Part shown: positions 31,070 to 41,515 of the stretch, in pieces
How the letters are laid out: each line of letters begins with the position of its first letter
How positions within the stretch are numbered: position 1 is the stretch's first letter
Origin: Frateuria edaphi
GTDB taxonomy: Bacteria; Pseudomonadota; Gammaproteobacteria; Xanthomonadales; Rhodanobacteraceae
Direction of reading: 5' to 3'
NCBI RefSeq assembly: GCF_021117405.1
Contig: NZ_CP088251.1
Coordinates: 558,001-622,000, forward strand
DNA length: 64,000 nucleotides
Made by a program: the position numbers and the translations under genes
The notes under the pieces: model-generated
The model's database searches: none
Seen by the model: only the letters and a program-made list of their open reading frames with translations
Told to the model about the DNA's origin: nothing

Positions 31070-32992
31070 ATGAACGACGCAACCCGTAACACGCCGCCGC
31101 CGGTCGAGTCCGGCGGCGACGAAAAACTGCACGGCACCAAGGCCGCGCTGATCCTGGGCGCCGTCGGGGTGGTGTTCGGCGACATCGGCACCAGCCCGCT
31201 GTACACAATGGCCGAAGTGTTCCGGCCCGAGTACGGCCTGCATCCTTCAGAGAGCGCGGTGCTTGGCGTCCTCTCGCTGGTCACCTGGTCGTTGATCATC
31301 GTGGTCGCGGTCAAGTACGTCACCTTGGTGATGCGCGCCGACAACCGTGGCGAGGGCGGCATCATGGCGTTGATGACACTCGCGCAGCGCGCGATCGGCG
31401 GTTCGCCACTGGCGCGACGGGTGGTCATGCTGATGGCGCTGCTGGGCGCGGCGCTGTTCTTCGGCGACGGCGTAATCACGCCCTCGATGTCGGTGCTTTC
31501 GGCAGTCGAGGGCCTGGAGGTGATGGCGCCCGGGCTTGATCACTGGGTAGTGCCGCTGGCGGTAGCCGTCCTGCTGGGCCTGTTCTGGTTGCAGAAGCAC
31601 GGCACGGCCAAGGTGGGGGCACTGTTCGGACCGGTGATGGTGGTCTGGTTCCTGGCGCTGGCGGCAATCGGCGTGTGGAATCTCATCCAGGCCCCGGAAG
31701 TACTCAAGGCGCTCTCGCCCTGGTACGCGGTGCGCTTCTTCGCGTCGCATGGCGTGATCTCCTTCGTGGCTCTGGGCGCGGTGGTGCTATGCGTGACCGG
31801 CGCCGAGGCGCTGTATACGGACATGGGCCACTTCGGCCGTTTCCCGATCCGCGCGGCCTGGTTCTTCTTCGTGCTGCCGTCGCTGTTGCTCAACTACTAC
31901 GGCCAGGGCGCGCTGCTGCTGCACGAACCGCAGGCGGCGGTCAATCCCTTCTTCCACGCCGTGCCGGACTGGGCCGGCTACCCGATGATCGTGCTGGCCA
32001 CCGCGGCGGCGGTGATCGCCTCGCAGGCGGTGATTTCCGGTGCATTCTCGGTCACCCGGCAGGCGATCCAGCTCGGCTTCGTGCCGCGCATGCAGGTGGT
32101 GCAGACTTCGCGCGAGGCGATCGGCCATATCTTCCTGCCGTGGGTCAACCGCGCGCTGATGGTGATGGTGATCCTGACCGTGGTCGGCTTCGGCTCGTCC
32201 AAGGCCTTGGGCGGCGCCTACGGCATCGCGGTGACCGGCACCATGGCGATCGACACGCTGCTGGTGATGCTGGTGGCCTGGCGCCGCTGGAACTGGAGCC
32301 TGGCCGCGGTGATCCCGCTGACCATCGGCCTGCTGTGCGTGGACCTCTCCTTCTTTGGCGCCAACACGCTCAAGATCCCCGACGGCGGCTGGTTCCCGCT
32401 GGTATTGGGGCTGTTCCTGTTCGCGGTGATGACTACCTGGCGCCGCGGCCGCGAACTGGTGGTGCGCGAGATCAAGCAAGGCGGGCTGGCGCTTGCGCCG
32501 TTCATCGAGAACATGGCCGAGCATCCGCCGCTGCGGGTGCCCGGCACGGCGGTGTTCCTCACCGCCAACCAGTACGCGGTGCCGCACGCGCTCCTGCACA
32601 ACCTCAAGCACAACAAGGTCCTGCACGAGCGCAACGTGATGCTTACCGTGCAGATCCTGGAGACGCCGGTGGCCGATGCGGACGAGCGCATCGAGATCAC
32701 GCCGATGGAAGGCGGCTTCTTCGGGCTGGAGCTGCGCTTCGGTTTCGCCGAGGATCCGAACATTCCGCACGCGCTGTCGCTGTGCGGGCGGGAAGGGCTG
32801 ACCTTCGACCTGATGGATACGACCTTCTTCCTCTCGCGCGAGACGATCGTCGCGGACGCGCGCCGCCCTGGCATGGCGTTGTGGCGCGACAAGCTGTTCG
32901 CCTTCCTCGCCCGCAACGCGTTGCCGGCCACGGCGTTCTTCCAGATTCCGGGCAACCGCCTGATCGAACTGGGCGCGCAGGTGGAGATCTAG
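31070..32992 (+). CDS. kup: Low-affinity K+ uptake protein Kup
   Basis: 640 aa secondary potassium/proton symporter of the KUP/HAK family. Starts with [21 protein letters not shown], the family signature, then about twelve membrane helices to residue 460 and a cytosolic C-terminal domain of some 170 residues. Length typical (622 in E. coli). Only 24 bases after ruvA and 100 bases before ruvB, so it is probably read with the ruv genes. Confidence 0.96.
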   Translation: MNDATRNTPPPVESGGDEKLHGTKAALILGAVGVVFGDIGTSPLYTMAEVFRPEYGLHPSESAVLGVLSLVTWSLIIVVAVKYVTLVMRADNRGEGGIMALMTLAQRAIGGSPLARRVVMLMALLGAALFFGDGVITPSMSVLSAVEGLEVMAPGLDHWVVPLAVAVLLGLFWLQKHGTAKVGALFGPVMVVWFLALAAIGVWNLIQAPEVLKALSPWYAVRFFASHGVISFVALGAVVLCVTGAEALYTDMGHFGRFPIRAAWFFFVLPSLLLNYYGQGALLLHEPQAAVNPFFHAVPDWAGYPMIVLATAAAVIASQAVISGAFSVTRQAIQLGFVPRMQVVQTSREAIGHIFLPWVNRALMVMVILTVVGFGSSKALGGAYGIAVTGTMAIDTLLVMLVAWRRWNWSLAAVIPLTIGLLCVDLSFFGANTLKIPDGGWFPLVLGLFLFAVMTTWRRGRELVVREIKQGGLALAPFIENMAEHPPLRVPGTAVFLTANQYAVPHALLHNLKHNKVLHERNVMLTVQILETPVADADERIEITPMEGGFFGLELRFGFAEDPNIPHALSLCGREGLTFDLMDTTFFLSRETIVADARRPGMALWRDKLFAFLARNALPATAFFQIPGNRLIELGAQVEI

Positions 32993-33001
32993 CGGGAAGG
33001 C

Positions 33002-33060
33002 GTGGGCGGCTCCAGCCCACCGCCGGTTCCCGCGAGATGAAAGGTGGGCTGTAGCCCACC
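33002..33060. repeat. Palindromic repeat, family A (pair)
   Basis: GTGGGCGGCTCCAGCCCAC (33002-33020) and GGTGGGCTGTAGCCCACC (33043-33060), between kup and ruvB. The second copy is 24 bases before the ruvB -10 candidate. Confidence 0.75.
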
Positions 33061-33083
33061 CCACGGGCCTTTTGCGGCCCTGC

Positions 33084-33089
33084 CATAAT
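33084..33089 (+). promoter_or_regulatory. Candidate -10 element of ruvB, six bases before the ATG
   Basis: CATAAT, then six bases, then the ruvB ATG at 33096. Transcription from here would start at the start codon, giving a leaderless message. No ribosome site is present. This would let ruvB be made independently of ruvCA-kup. Confidence 0.4.
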
Positions 33090-33095
33090 GGCTGC

Positions 33096-34139
33096 ATGAC
33101 CGAAGCCCGCATCATCACCTCCGCCGCCCATCTCGACGACGAGGCGCTGGAAGCCTCCATCCGCCCGAGGCGCCTGGACGAATACCTCGGCCAGCAGGCG
33201 GTGCGCGAACAACTGTCGATCTACATCGAGGCGGCCAGGAAGCGCGGCGGGGCGCTGGACCACGTGCTGATCTTCGGCCCGCCGGGCCTGGGCAAGACCA
33301 CGCTTTCCCACGTCATCGCCAACGAACTGGGCGTCAATGTCCGCTCCACCTCCGGTCCGGTGCTCGAGCGTGCGGGCGACCTGGCGGCATTGCTGACGAA
33401 CCTCGAAAAGAACGACGTGCTGTTCGTCGACGAGATCCACCGCCTCTCGCCGGTGGTGGAGGAAGTGCTGTATCCGGCGATGGAGGACTTCCAGATCGAC
33501 ATCATGATCGGCGAGGGCCCGGCCGCGCGCTCGATCAAGCTGGACCTGCCGCCGTTCACCCTGATCGGCGCCACCACGCGTGCCGGCCTGCTTACGGCGC
33601 CTTTGCGCGACCGCTTCGGCATCGTGCAGCGGCTGGAGTTCTATTCGCCCGACGAGCTCACCGCAATCGTGCGCCGTTCGGCGCGCATCATGGCGATCGA
33701 TTGCGAGATCGAGGGCGCGCAGGAGATTGCCCGCCGATCCCGCGGCACGCCGCGCATCGCCAACCGTCTGCTGCGCCGTGTGCGCGACTACGCCGAAGTG
33801 CGCGCCGGCGGGAAGATCACGCTGGCTGCCGCGCAGGCGGCGATGACCATGCTGAAAGTCGATGCCGAAGGTTTCGACGACCTCGATCGGCGCCTGCTCG
33901 CCACCATCATCGAGAATTTCGATGGCGGTCCGGTCGGCGTCGAATCGCTGGCCGCCGCATTGTCCGAAGACCGCGGCACGCTGGAAGACGTGGTGGAGCC
34001 CTACCTCATCCAGCAGGGTTTCCTCATCCGTACCGCGCGCGGCCGGATGGCCTCGCCCAGGGCCTGGCGCCACCTGGGCCGCAACCCGCCACCGCGGCAG
34101 GCGCTGGTGGGCGACATGTTCGACGGCGGCGAAGTCTGA
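33096..34139 (+). CDS. ruvB: Holliday junction helicase motor RuvB
   Basis: 347 aa AAA+ ATPase that drives branch migration together with RuvA. N-terminal [13 protein letters not shown], Walker [10 protein letters not shown] (about 63), Walker B VDEIHRL (about 113), sensor/arginine region LRDRFGIV, and the winged-helix C-terminal domain with RTARGR. The ATG at 33096 (MTEARIITS) is the natural start. Confidence 0.97.
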   Translation: MTEARIITSAAHLDDEALEASIRPRRLDEYLGQQAVREQLSIYIEAARKRGGALDHVLIFGPPGLGKTTLSHVIANELGVNVRSTSGPVLERAGDLAALLTNLEKNDVLFVDEIHRLSPVVEEVLYPAMEDFQIDIMIGEGPAARSIKLDLPPFTLIGATTRAGLLTAPLRDRFGIVQRLEFYSPDELTAIVRRSARIMAIDCEIEGAQEIARRSRGTPRIANRLLRRVRDYAEVRAGGKITLAAAQAAMTMLKVDAEGFDDLDRRLLATIIENFDGGPVGVESLAAALSEDRGTLEDVVEPYLIQQGFLIRTARGRMASPRAWRHLGRNPPPRQALVGDMFDGGEV

Positions 34140-34232
34140 CCTGCTGTTGATGCGCGCTCCTGACAAGCCGGTTTGAACCTGGCGGCGGCAACACGCATGC
34201 TCGGGGCTTCCGCAAAACGCGAGCTGTCCTCC

Positions 34233-34643
34233 ATGTCCTCGATCGCCCCCTTTGCCTGGCCCGTCCGCGTCTACTGGGAAGACACCGACGCCGGCGGCGT
34301 CGTCTACCACGCCAGCTACCTGCGCTTCATGGAGCGCGCCCGCAGCGAGTGGCTGCGCGCCCGGGGCGTCGACCAATCGGCCCTGCGCGAGGCGACCGGG
34401 TTGGCCTTCATGGTGCGTTCCATGCAGCTGGACTTCCTGCGGCCGGCCCTGCTGGATGATGAATTGGCGGTGACGGTCGCCGTCAAAGAATGGCGTTCAG
34501 CCAGTATCCTGTTCAGTCAAGCGATCGGCCGGGCGGACGGCGCGGAGCTGGTTCGTGCCCAGGTGCGGGTCGCCTGCGTGGACCTCAACCGCAAGCGTCC
34601 GGCGCCGATCCCGGCCGACCTCATCCCCGGCCTCGCCCCTTAA
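34233..34643 (+). CDS. ybgC: Tol-Pal-associated acyl-CoA thioesterase YbgC
   Basis: 136 aa hotdog-fold 4-hydroxybenzoyl-CoA thioesterase-type enzyme. Active-site stretch YWEDTDAGGVVYHASYLRF with the catalytic Asp near residue 17. First gene of the Tol-Pal cluster. In other bacteria YbgC binds acyl carrier protein and phospholipid enzymes; its link to envelope constriction is not settled. ATG 34233 is the closest start to the conserved core. Confidence 0.94.
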   Translation: MSSIAPFAWPVRVYWEDTDAGGVVYHASYLRFMERARSEWLRARGVDQSALREATGLAFMVRSMQLDFLRPALLDDELAVTVAVKEWRSASILFSQAIGRADGAELVRAQVRVACVDLNRKRPAPIPADLIPGLAP

Positions 34644-34689
34644 GCCTTCCCGCCTTTAAAAGCAGCACACCCCGGAGACTCCCCAAGCC

Positions 34690-35376
34690 ATGAACGGTGG
34701 ATTGAACATTTTCAAGCTGGTCGCCGAGGCCAGCCTGCCCGTGCAGCTGGTGATGCTGCTGCTCCTGATGTTCTCCTTCCTGTCGTGGGTCATCATCCTT
34801 CGCAAGTATTCGCAGATGAAGGCGGCGATGGAGAACGCCGAGGCGTTCGAGGAGCGCTTCTGGTCCGGCGGCGACCTGGCCGGCCTGTTCCGCGAGGTCA
34901 GCGGCCGTAATGCCGACAACGGCGGCATGGAGACGATTTTCGAATCCGGGTTCCGCGAGTTCGCCCGCCAGCGCCAACGCAAGACCCACGACATGCGCGT
35001 GGTGATGGAAGGCACCGAACGCGCCATGCGCGTGGCAGGGACCCGCGAGATCGGCGGCCTCGAACGCAATCTGGAATTCCTCGCCAACGTCGGTTCGATC
35101 AGTCCGTACATCGGCCTGTTCGGCACCGTGTGGGGCATCATGGGCGCCTTCCAGGGCCTGGGCGAGGTCAAGGACGTCACCATCGCCGTGGTCGCCCCGC
35201 ACATCTCCGAGGCGCTGATCGCCACTGCGATGGGCCTGTTCGCCGCGATCCCGGCGGTGTGGGCGTACAACCGCTACGCCAACAAGGTCGAACGCGTGGC
35301 CTCGCGCTACGAAGTGTTCCAGGAGGAGTTCTCCTCGGTGCTGCAGCGGCAGATCCAGACCGACGAAGTGGCCTGA
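34690..35376 (+). CDS. tolQ: Tol-Pal system motor subunit TolQ
   Basis: 228 aa inner-membrane stator protein of the MotA/ExbB family. Three membrane helices (about 15-40, 130-155, 165-195) with the cytoplasmic loop between the first two. Together with TolR it uses proton flow to energise TolA. The stretch ATAMGLFAAIPAVWAYN near 178-194 is the conserved third helix. Spacing to tolR is 13 bases. Confidence 0.96.
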   Translation: MNGGLNIFKLVAEASLPVQLVMLLLLMFSFLSWVIILRKYSQMKAAMENAEAFEERFWSGGDLAGLFREVSGRNADNGGMETIFESGFREFARQRQRKTHDMRVVMEGTERAMRVAGTREIGGLERNLEFLANVGSISPYIGLFGTVWGIMGAFQGLGEVKDVTIAVVAPHISEALIATAMGLFAAIPAVWAYNRYANKVERVASRYEVFQEEFSSVLQRQIQTDEVA

Positions 35377-35389
35377 CGAGGGCAAGTCC

Positions 35390-35831
<442 letters not shown>

Positions 35832-35845
<14 letters not shown>

Positions 35846-36773
35846 GGGCACCTCCACGGCGGTCCTGCTTTCCGCCGTCCTGCACCTTGGCATCGTCGGC
35901 TTCCTCGCGCTGGCGATCGTGCCGTGCTCGTTCTACGAGAGCCTGTTCAGCGCGCTGCACCTGCCGGCGGGCTGGAATCCGATCACCTGCGCCAAGCCGC
36001 TGGAGCTGCAAGGCCCGGTCATCGAGGCCACGCTGATCGGCCCCACCGGCGCGCCGCCGCCGAAGGCGCAGAAGAAGGCCAAGCCGGTGCCGACCATCCC
36101 GCCGCCGCCCACGGTGACGCCGCCGGACGTGAAGACGCCGCCCCCGGAGATCAAGACCCTGCCGCCGCCGCCGGAGCACCCGGACACGGTCGACCAGGAA
36201 AAGATCGTGGCGGACGCGCTGGAAAAGGCCGAGGAGGCCAAGAAGGAGCAGGAAGAGAAGCAGCGCCAGCGCCAGGCCGAACTGGACGCCCAGGCGGCCA
36301 AGAAGAAGGAAGAGCAGAAGAAGCAGCTGGACGAATTGTTCGCCAAGATGGATGCGGCCGCCGCGGCGCGCCAGAAGGCGGAAAACCGCGCCAAACAGGC
36401 CAAGCAGCAGATGGAGGACCTGAAGGACGCGCAGGACGAAGGCCTGCCCGACGTGCCGCACGCGGCCCAGCGCCAGACCGGCAACAACGCTCAGAACAGC
36501 TCCCTGGCCGACCAGTATGCAGCGGCCATTCAGAATGCGGTCACGCCCAACTGGTTACGTCCGGATAACATGCCGGATGTTCCGTGCAAGGTGCATATCG
36601 TCCAGTTGGTAGGGGGCGACGTGATGAGTGCGAAGGTCGATCCAAGCTGCCCGTACGACGATGCTGGCAAGCGCTCGATCGAAAACGCCGTGCTCAGGAC
36701 CAAGACCTTGCCGTACAAGGGTTTCGAGAGCGTCTTCAGCCGCGATCTGACCCTAACCTTCAGGCCGCAGTGA
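35832..36773 (+). CDS. tolA: Tol-Pal system spanning protein TolA
   Basis: 313 aa. N-terminal membrane helix (about 8-32) with the TolA/TonB SHLS-type motif (here SAVLHLG), a periplasmic stretch with two cysteines (about 37 and 57), a Pro-rich section (about 75-118), a charged Ala/Lys/Glu/Gln coiled coil (about 120-200) and the C-terminal TolB/Pal-contacting domain with a cysteine pair (VPCKV...PSCPY). Shorter than E. coli TolA (421) owing to a shorter helix. Energised by TolQR. Confidence 0.94.
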
Positions 36774-36780
36774 GATCTTC

Positions 36781-38097
36781 ATGTCCAGAATGAAAACGCT
36801 CTTCGCCCTCGCCGTGCTGTGTCTGGCCGCCCTCGTCGCCGGACCCGCGGGTGCGCAGGCGCTCAACGTGGACATCGTCGGCGGCGTCAAGACGGCCACT
36901 CCGATCGTCGTGGTGCCCTTTGCGCAGAACGGCGGCGCGCCGCTGCCGACCGACGTGGCGGACGTCATTCGCAACGATTTCAACCGCTCGGGCAAGTTCC
37001 GCGCGCTGGCCAAGAGCGAGATCGTCGAGTCGCCCTCGCGCGGTGCCGACATCAAGTTTCCCACCTGGCGACTGCTCAAGCAGGACTACATCACGGTCGG
37101 GCGCATCAGCGACGCCGGCGGCGGCCTGCTGCGGGTCGAGTACGAGCTGTGGGACGTCAACAAGCAGCAGAGCCTCCTGGCGCAGGCGTTCACCGCGCCG
37201 GCCGGCGACCTGCGCGGCGTCGCCCACCAGATCGCCGACCAGATCTACGAGAAGATCACCGGCGTGCGTGGTGCTTTCTGGACCCGCGTCGCCTACGTCA
37301 CCGCCGTGGGCCTGGGCAACAACACCACCTATTCGCTGATCGTGGCCGATTCGGACGGCTACAACCCGCAGGTGGTGGCCCGCTCGCGCGAATCGCTGCT
37401 GTCGCCGGCCTGGTCGCCGGACGGAACCAAGATCGCCTACGTCTCCTTCGAGAGCGGCAACTCGCAGGTCTACGTGCAGGACATCACCACCGGCGCGCGC
37501 CAGCTGGTCGCGGCGCACAAGAAGGGCATCAACGGCGCGCCGGCCTGGTCGCCCGATGGCAGCAAGCTGGCGGTGTCGCTGTCCTACGTGGGCAACCCCG
37601 AGATCTTCGTGATCGACATGGCCTCGCGCCACGAAACGCGCCTGACCAACAGCCTGTCGATCGACACCGAACCGACCTGGTCGGCCGATGGGCAGAGCCT
37701 CTATTTCACGTCCGATCGTTCCGGCCGGCCGCAGGTCTACCAGATGTCCGCCAGCGGCGGCTCGCCCACGCGCATCAGCTTCGAGGGGCAGAACAACGCC
37801 AATGCCGATGTCAGCTTCGACGGCAAGCTGATCGCGATGGTGCAGGGCAATGGGAACGTGTATCGTATTGCCATTATGGATCGCAATCTGGGTGGGCAGG
37901 TGCGTTTCATCTCCCCCGGCCCGATTGACGATTCCCCGAGTTTCGCACCGAACGCCAGCATGCTGTTGTACGCGGCCACGGAAGGTCGCCGTGGCGTGCT
38001 GTATGCCGTTTCGGCCGATGGCCAGGTCCGCCAGCGCCTCGTGCTGTCCGACGGGGACGTCCGTGAACCGGCCTGGGGTCCGTATCGGAAGCGTTGA
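36781..38097 (+). CDS. tolB: Tol-Pal system periplasmic beta-propeller TolB
   Basis: 438 aa. Signal peptide (about 1-23, cleaved after GAQA), an N-terminal alpha/beta domain, then a six-bladed propeller with repeated S-PAWSPDGTKIAYVS-type blades (about 205-430). TolB binds Pal and competes with the outer membrane and peptidoglycan for it. Starts 7 bases after tolA; two neighbouring ATGs (36781 and 36790) could both serve. Confidence 0.96.
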   Translation: MSRMKTLFALAVLCLAALVAGPAGAQALNVDIVGGVKTATPIVVVPFAQNGGAPLPTDVADVIRNDFNRSGKFRALAKSEIVESPSRGADIKFPTWRLLKQDYITVGRISDAGGGLLRVEYELWDVNKQQSLLAQAFTAPAGDLRGVAHQIADQIYEKITGVRGAFWTRVAYVTAVGLGNNTTYSLIVADSDGYNPQVVARSRESLLSPAWSPDGTKIAYVSFESGNSQVYVQDITTGARQLVAAHKKGINGAPAWSPDGSKLAVSLSYVGNPEIFVIDMASRHETRLTNSLSIDTEPTWSADGQSLYFTSDRSGRPQVYQMSASGGSPTRISFEGQNNANADVSFDGKLIAMVQGNGNVYRIAIMDRNLGGQVRFISPGPIDDSPSFAPNASMLLYAATEGRRGVLYAVSADGQVRQRLVLSDGDVREPAWGPYRKR

Positions 38098-38152
38098 GTT
38101 TTTTGTCCGTTGGGGCGCGCGAGCGCTCCGGCGGAATGCCCATGGAATGGGC

Positions 38153-38178
38153 CGAAACGGCGCCTTGGCGCCATTTCG
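38153..38178. other. Hairpin in the tolB-pal spacer
   Basis: CGAAACGGCGCC-TT-GGCGCCATTTCG, 12-base arms with one mismatch. The 257-base spacer is long for this operon. No T-run follows, so it may be an mRNA processing or attenuation site rather than a terminator. A TTGACT at 38313-38318 could be the -35 of a pal promoter, but no good -10 matches it. Confidence 0.4.
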
Positions 38179-38354
38179 CTTATGGCGGGGCGCAGCCAAA
38201 GGCGTCCAGCCAACGGTTGCCGGGCGCGAGGAGCGACTGGCCCGCGGTAACACCAAGCGTCACACAACAAGCCGGACCACCGGCGATCACTGTCCCAACA
38301 CCGCAATCGTCATTGACTGTCGGAACTCAAACCCGTTTTGAAGGAACGTCACCC

Positions 38355-38861
38355 ATGAATAAGACCGCACGCGTCGCCCTGGTCGCCCTGCTCTGCATCG
38401 GCGCAGCCGCTTGCTCGAAGAAGCAGGAAGTCAAGCCGCAGCCCCAGCCGGAGCAGCCGCCCGCCACCCAGCCGGCGCCGGAGAGCAACAAGTACACCCC
38501 GGCCGACCTCGACACCGACGCCTGCCTGCGCCAGCGCGTCGTGTACTTCGATTTCGACAAGACCGAGATCAAGCCGGAGTTCCAGCAGATCATGGCGTGC
38601 CACGCCAAGTACATGCAGGACCGCCCGGAGTCGCACATCCGCCTGGAAGGCAATACCGACGAGCGCGGCACCCGCGAGTACAACCTGGGCCTGGGCGAGC
38701 GCCGCGGCAATGCCGTGTCCGACGCCCTGCAGGCCAACGGTGGCTCGGCCAGTCAGGTCGAAGTGATCTCCTACGGCAAGGAAAAGCCGGTGTGCCGTGA
38801 GCACAACGAGGACTGCTGGAGCAAGAACCGTCGCGTCGAGATCGTCTACACGGCGAAGTAA
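38355..38861 (+). CDS. pal: Peptidoglycan-associated lipoprotein Pal
   Basis: 168 aa. Lipoprotein signal with the acylation cysteine at about residue 20 (GAAACSKKQ), a Pro/Gln linker, and an OmpA-like peptidoglycan-binding domain (about 62-168) containing YFDFDKTEI, LEGNTDERGTREYN and the conserved SKNRRVEIVY end. It anchors the outer membrane to the wall and is the target of TolA/TolB. AAGGA precedes the start. Stop and the next start overlap by one base (TAATG). Confidence 0.97.
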   Translation: MNKTARVALVALLCIGAAACSKKQEVKPQPQPEQPPATQPAPESNKYTPADLDTDACLRQRVVYFDFDKTEIKPEFQQIMACHAKYMQDRPESHIRLEGNTDERGTREYNLGLGERRGNAVSDALQANGGSASQVEVISYGKEKPVCREHNEDCWSKNRRVEIVYTAK

Positions 38862-39721
38862 TGAAGAGCGCACTGGCTAAGCGTTTTTCGGCCAGGCTCG
38901 GCATGGCGGGCGCGTTTGCGTCCGCCATGCTCATTGCCGTTCCGGCCCTGGCACAGGACTCCCGCTTGAGCCTCGCCGACCGCGTCTCGCGGCTGGAGCA
39001 ACAGGCGCAGGCCCAGAACCAGGGCGGTACCAGCCTGGTCAACCAGGTGCAGCAGCTGCAGTCGCAAGTGCAGCAGTTGCAGGGCCTGGTCGAGGAACTG
39101 CAGCACACCGTGCAGCAGCTCGAAGAGAAGAACAAGGCGCAATACATCGACCTCGATTCGCGGCTGGGCCGCCTCGAGGGCAACGGCGCCGGCACGAATT
39201 CCACGGCCGCGGGCAACACCCCGGCATCCACCGCTTCGGCCGCCGCTGCGGCGACCCCGGCCAACCCGGCACAGGCGCCCGCGGTCGCGCCGGCCGACGG
39301 CAGCAGCGCGCCTGCCGCCGCACCCGACGCCAACGCGCAGGCTGCCTACGACACCGCCTTCCAGGCGCTGCGTGGCGGCGACTACGCGCAGGCCTCGCGC
39401 GGCTTCCGCAGCTTCATCCAGCAGTATCCGGACAACTCGCTGACGCCCAATGCCTGGTATTGGCTGGGCGAGTCCTACTACGTGACCATGAACTATCCGG
39501 TGGCGCTGGAAGCCTTCCAGCGGCTGCTGAGCCAGTTCCCGCAGAGCGAGAAGGCGCCCGACGCGCTGCTCAAGGTCGGCTACAGCCAGCTCGAGCTCAA
39601 GCAGGCCGACGCCGGCAAGGCCACGCTGCAGCAGGTCACCAGCAAGTACCCCAACTCCCGCGCCGCCAGCTTGGCGCAGGAACGCCTGCGCCGACTGCAG
39701 CTGCAATCGGCGATCCGCTGA
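38861..39721 (+). CDS. cpoB: Cell division coordinator CpoB (YbgF)
   Basis: 286 aa periplasmic protein. Signal peptide (about 1-31), a trimerising coiled coil rich in Gln (about 40-105), an Ala/Pro linker (about 110-155), then three TPR repeats (YDTAFQALRGGDYAQASRGF onward). Links Tol-Pal constriction to peptidoglycan synthesis in E. coli. Coupled to pal by the start/stop overlap. Confidence 0.95.
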   Translation: MKSALAKRFSARLGMAGAFASAMLIAVPALAQDSRLSLADRVSRLEQQAQAQNQGGTSLVNQVQQLQSQVQQLQGLVEELQHTVQQLEEKNKAQYIDLDSRLGRLEGNGAGTNSTAAGNTPASTASAAAAATPANPAQAPAVAPADGSSAPAAAPDANAQAAYDTAFQALRGGDYAQASRGFRSFIQQYPDNSLTPNAWYWLGESYYVTMNYPVALEAFQRLLSQFPQSEKAPDALLKVGYSQLELKQADAGKATLQQVTSKYPNSRAASLAQERLRRLQLQSAIR

Positions 39722-39731
39722 GGTTCGTGTG

Positions 39732-40415
39732 ATGGGCAGTGACGCGGGCGAGGCGCCCGTCGCGCCGGTGCCGGCCGAACGCCTGCGCATCACCGAGATA
39801 TTCCATTCGATCCAGGGCGAGGCCGACGCGATCGGCTGGCGCACCGTGTTCGTTCGCCTCACCGGTTGCCCGCTGCGTTGCGTGTGGTGCGACACCGAAT
39901 ATTCCTTCCACGGCGGGCAGTGGCACGCGATCGACGACATCCTCGCCGAGGTTGCCCGTCACGGTGCACGCCACGTCTGCGTCACCGGCGGCGAGCCGCT
40001 GGCGCAGAAGCGCTGCCTGATCCTGTTGCGCCGCCTTTGCGATGCCGGCTACGACGTTTCGCTGGAGACTTCCGGCGCGCTCGATGTGTCGTCCGTCGAT
40101 CCGCGCGTGCGCAAGGTCATGGACCTCAAGGCGCCCGACTCGGGCGAGAGCGCGCGCAACCTGTGGAGCAACCTCGACCACTTGCTGCCGCACGACCAGG
40201 TCAAGATCGTCATCGCCAGCCGCCTCGACTACGAATGGGCGCGCACCGTTGTGGCAGAGCATGCGCTCGACCGGCATTGCATGGTGCTGTTCTCGCCCGT
40301 GCATGGCGCGGTGCAGCCGCGCGAGCTCGCCGAGTGGATCATCGAGGATCGCCTACCGGTGCGCTTCCAGTTGCAGTTGCACAAGCTGCTCTGGAACGAC
40401 GCGGCCGGGCATTGA
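39732..40415 (+). CDS. queE: 7-carboxy-7-deazaguanine synthase QueE
   Basis: 227 aa radical-SAM enzyme making CDG, the third step of preQ0/queuosine synthesis. Cluster cysteines CPLRCVWC (Cx3Cx2C) at about residue 40-47, with IFHSIQGE just before and VCVTGGEP after. A GTG codon directly precedes the ATG at 39732. It follows cpoB by 10 bases, the usual xanthomonad order tol-pal-queE-queC. Confidence 0.95.
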   Translation: MGSDAGEAPVAPVPAERLRITEIFHSIQGEADAIGWRTVFVRLTGCPLRCVWCDTEYSFHGGQWHAIDDILAEVARHGARHVCVTGGEPLAQKRCLILLRRLCDAGYDVSLETSGALDVSSVDPRVRKVMDLKAPDSGESARNLWSNLDHLLPHDQVKIVIASRLDYEWARTVVAEHALDRHCMVLFSPVHGAVQPRELAEWIIEDRLPVRFQLQLHKLLWNDAAGH

Positions 40416-40421
40416 AGCTTC

Positions 40422-40515
40422 TTCCCCGACTTGCTGCTGGGGAAGAGTAAAGACGCGCCGTGGCCTGTGGCGCCGCGAGCGCCATCCGGCCGGTGACCGG
40501 CCGTACGCAAGGATC
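40422..40515. other. Queue spacer with two hairpins between queE and queC
   Basis: The 106-base spacer contains CTTCTTCCCC...GGGGAAGAG (about 40419-40447) and the palindrome CGGCCGGT-GA-CCGGCCG (about 40488-40503). No preQ1 riboswitch features (C-rich stem with A-rich tail and pseudoknot) can be made out. Confidence 0.35.
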
Positions 40516-40521
40516 CATCCC

Positions 40522-41202
40522 ATGTCTGAAACCACTCTCCGCAAGGCCGTCGTGCTCGTCTCCGGCGGCATGGACTCGGCGGTCACCTTGGCCATCGCAC
40601 GCGAACAGGGCTTCGCGGTCCATGCGCTGAGCGTCGCCTACGGCCAGCGCCACAGCTCCGAGCTGGAGGCGGCCGAACGGGTCGCACGCGCTATGGGCGC
40701 GCTCGCGCACAAGACCGTGCAGGTCGACCTGCGCAGCATCGGCGGTTCCGCGCTCACTGCCGATATCGACGTGCCCGAGCAGGGTGGCGAAGGCATTCCG
40801 GTCACCTACGTCCCGGCGCGCAACACGATCATGCTGTCGATCGCACTGGGCTGGGCCGAAGTGCTCGGCGCCAACGACATCTTCTGCGGCGTCAACGCGG
40901 TCGACTACTCCGGCTATCCGGACTGCCGCCCCGCCTTCATCGATGCTTTCGAGCAGTTGGCCAACGTCGCCACCAAGGCCGGCGTCGAAGGCGCGGGGTT
41001 GCGCATCCACGCGCCGCTGATGCGCATGAGCAAGGCGGACATCGCGCGCGAAGGCCAGCGCCTGGATGTCGACTTCGCCCAGACGGTCAGCTGCTACCGG
41101 GCCGACACCCAGGGGCGCGCCTGCGGGCATTGCGACGCCTGCCATCTGCGCGCCGAGGGCTTCCGCACCGCCGGCCTCGCCGATCCCACCCGCTATGCCT
41201 GA
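40522..41202 (+). CDS. queC: 7-cyano-7-deazaguanine (preQ0) synthase QueC
   Basis: 226 aa ATP-dependent enzyme converting CDG to preQ0. ATP-binding loop VSGGMDSAV (about residue 13), [22 protein letters not shown], and the zinc cysteines SCY...CGHCDAC near the C-terminus are all intact. An AAGGA sits 9 bases before the ATG. Confidence 0.96.
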   Translation: MSETTLRKAVVLVSGGMDSAVTLAIAREQGFAVHALSVAYGQRHSSELEAAERVARAMGALAHKTVQVDLRSIGGSALTADIDVPEQGGEGIPVTYVPARNTIMLSIALGWAEVLGANDIFCGVNAVDYSGYPDCRPAFIDAFEQLANVATKAGVEGAGLRIHAPLMRMSKADIAREGQRLDVDFAQTVSCYRADTQGRACGHCDACHLRAEGFRTAGLADPTRYA

Positions 41203-41211
41203 TCCCCTAGA

Positions 41212-41269
41212 GTGGGGTTCAGCCCGCCGGCTCTTCCTCCGGCGCCGGTGGTGGGCCGAAGCGCCTACC
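41212..41269. repeat. Palindromic repeat, family A (diverged pair)
   Basis: GTGGGGTTCAGCCCGCC (41212-41228) and GGTGGGCCGAAGCGCCTACC (41250-41269), right after queC. Less perfect than the other family A copies. Confidence 0.6.
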
Positions 41270-41298
41270 TGCGGGAGCCTACGCGACTGGCGCTTTGC

Positions 41299-41327
41299 TT
41301 GTGCGGGCCGCACGCAAACCCTAAAAT
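41299..41327 (+). promoter_or_regulatory. Promoter of tRNA-Lys
   Basis: TTGTGC (41299-41304), exactly 17 bases, TAAAAT (41322-41327). The transcript would start about 41334, ten bases before the tRNA. Confidence 0.6.
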
Positions 41328-41343
41328 CGTCCGTTCGCTTGAT

Positions 41344-41419
41344 GGGTCGTTAGCTCAGTTGGTAGAGCAGTAGACTTTTAATCTATTGGTCCCGGGTTCG
41401 AGTCCCGGACGACCCACCA
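41344..41419 (+). tRNA. tRNA-Lys (anticodon TTT)
   Basis: 76 bases including an encoded CCA end. Acceptor GGGTCGT pairs with ACGACCC; D arm GCTCAGTTGGTAGAGC; anticodon loop CTTTTAA with anticodon TTT between GTAGA and TCTAT; T arm CCGGGTTCGAGTCCCGG. All stems close with standard pairs. Followed immediately by a terminator, so it is a single-gene transcript. Confidence 0.98.
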
Positions 41420-41423
41420 TCCA

Positions 41424-41447
41424 ACCCGCGCCCGTCGCGGGTTTTTT
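41424..41447 (+). terminator. Rho-independent terminator of tRNA-Lys
   Basis: ACCCGCG-CCCGT-CGCGGGT followed by TTTTT, five bases after the tRNA 3' end. The clearest classic terminator in the window. Confidence 0.9.
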
Positions 41448-41515
41448 GTGCCCGCTTGCCTCGCGCAAGGCCGCGCGCGAAGCTGCCCCTCTTTGCCGCA
41501 ACAATGAGGTGCAAC

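Noticed and set aside
38098-38354. A small RNA or extra gene between tolB and pal
   Set aside because: A hairpin is present, but there is no promoter plus terminator pair and no open frame with a ribosome site, so only the hairpin is reported.
40416-40521. preQ1 riboswitch before queC
   Set aside because: The spacer has hairpins but not the short C-rich/A-rich pseudoknot layout; nothing aptamer-like could be placed.
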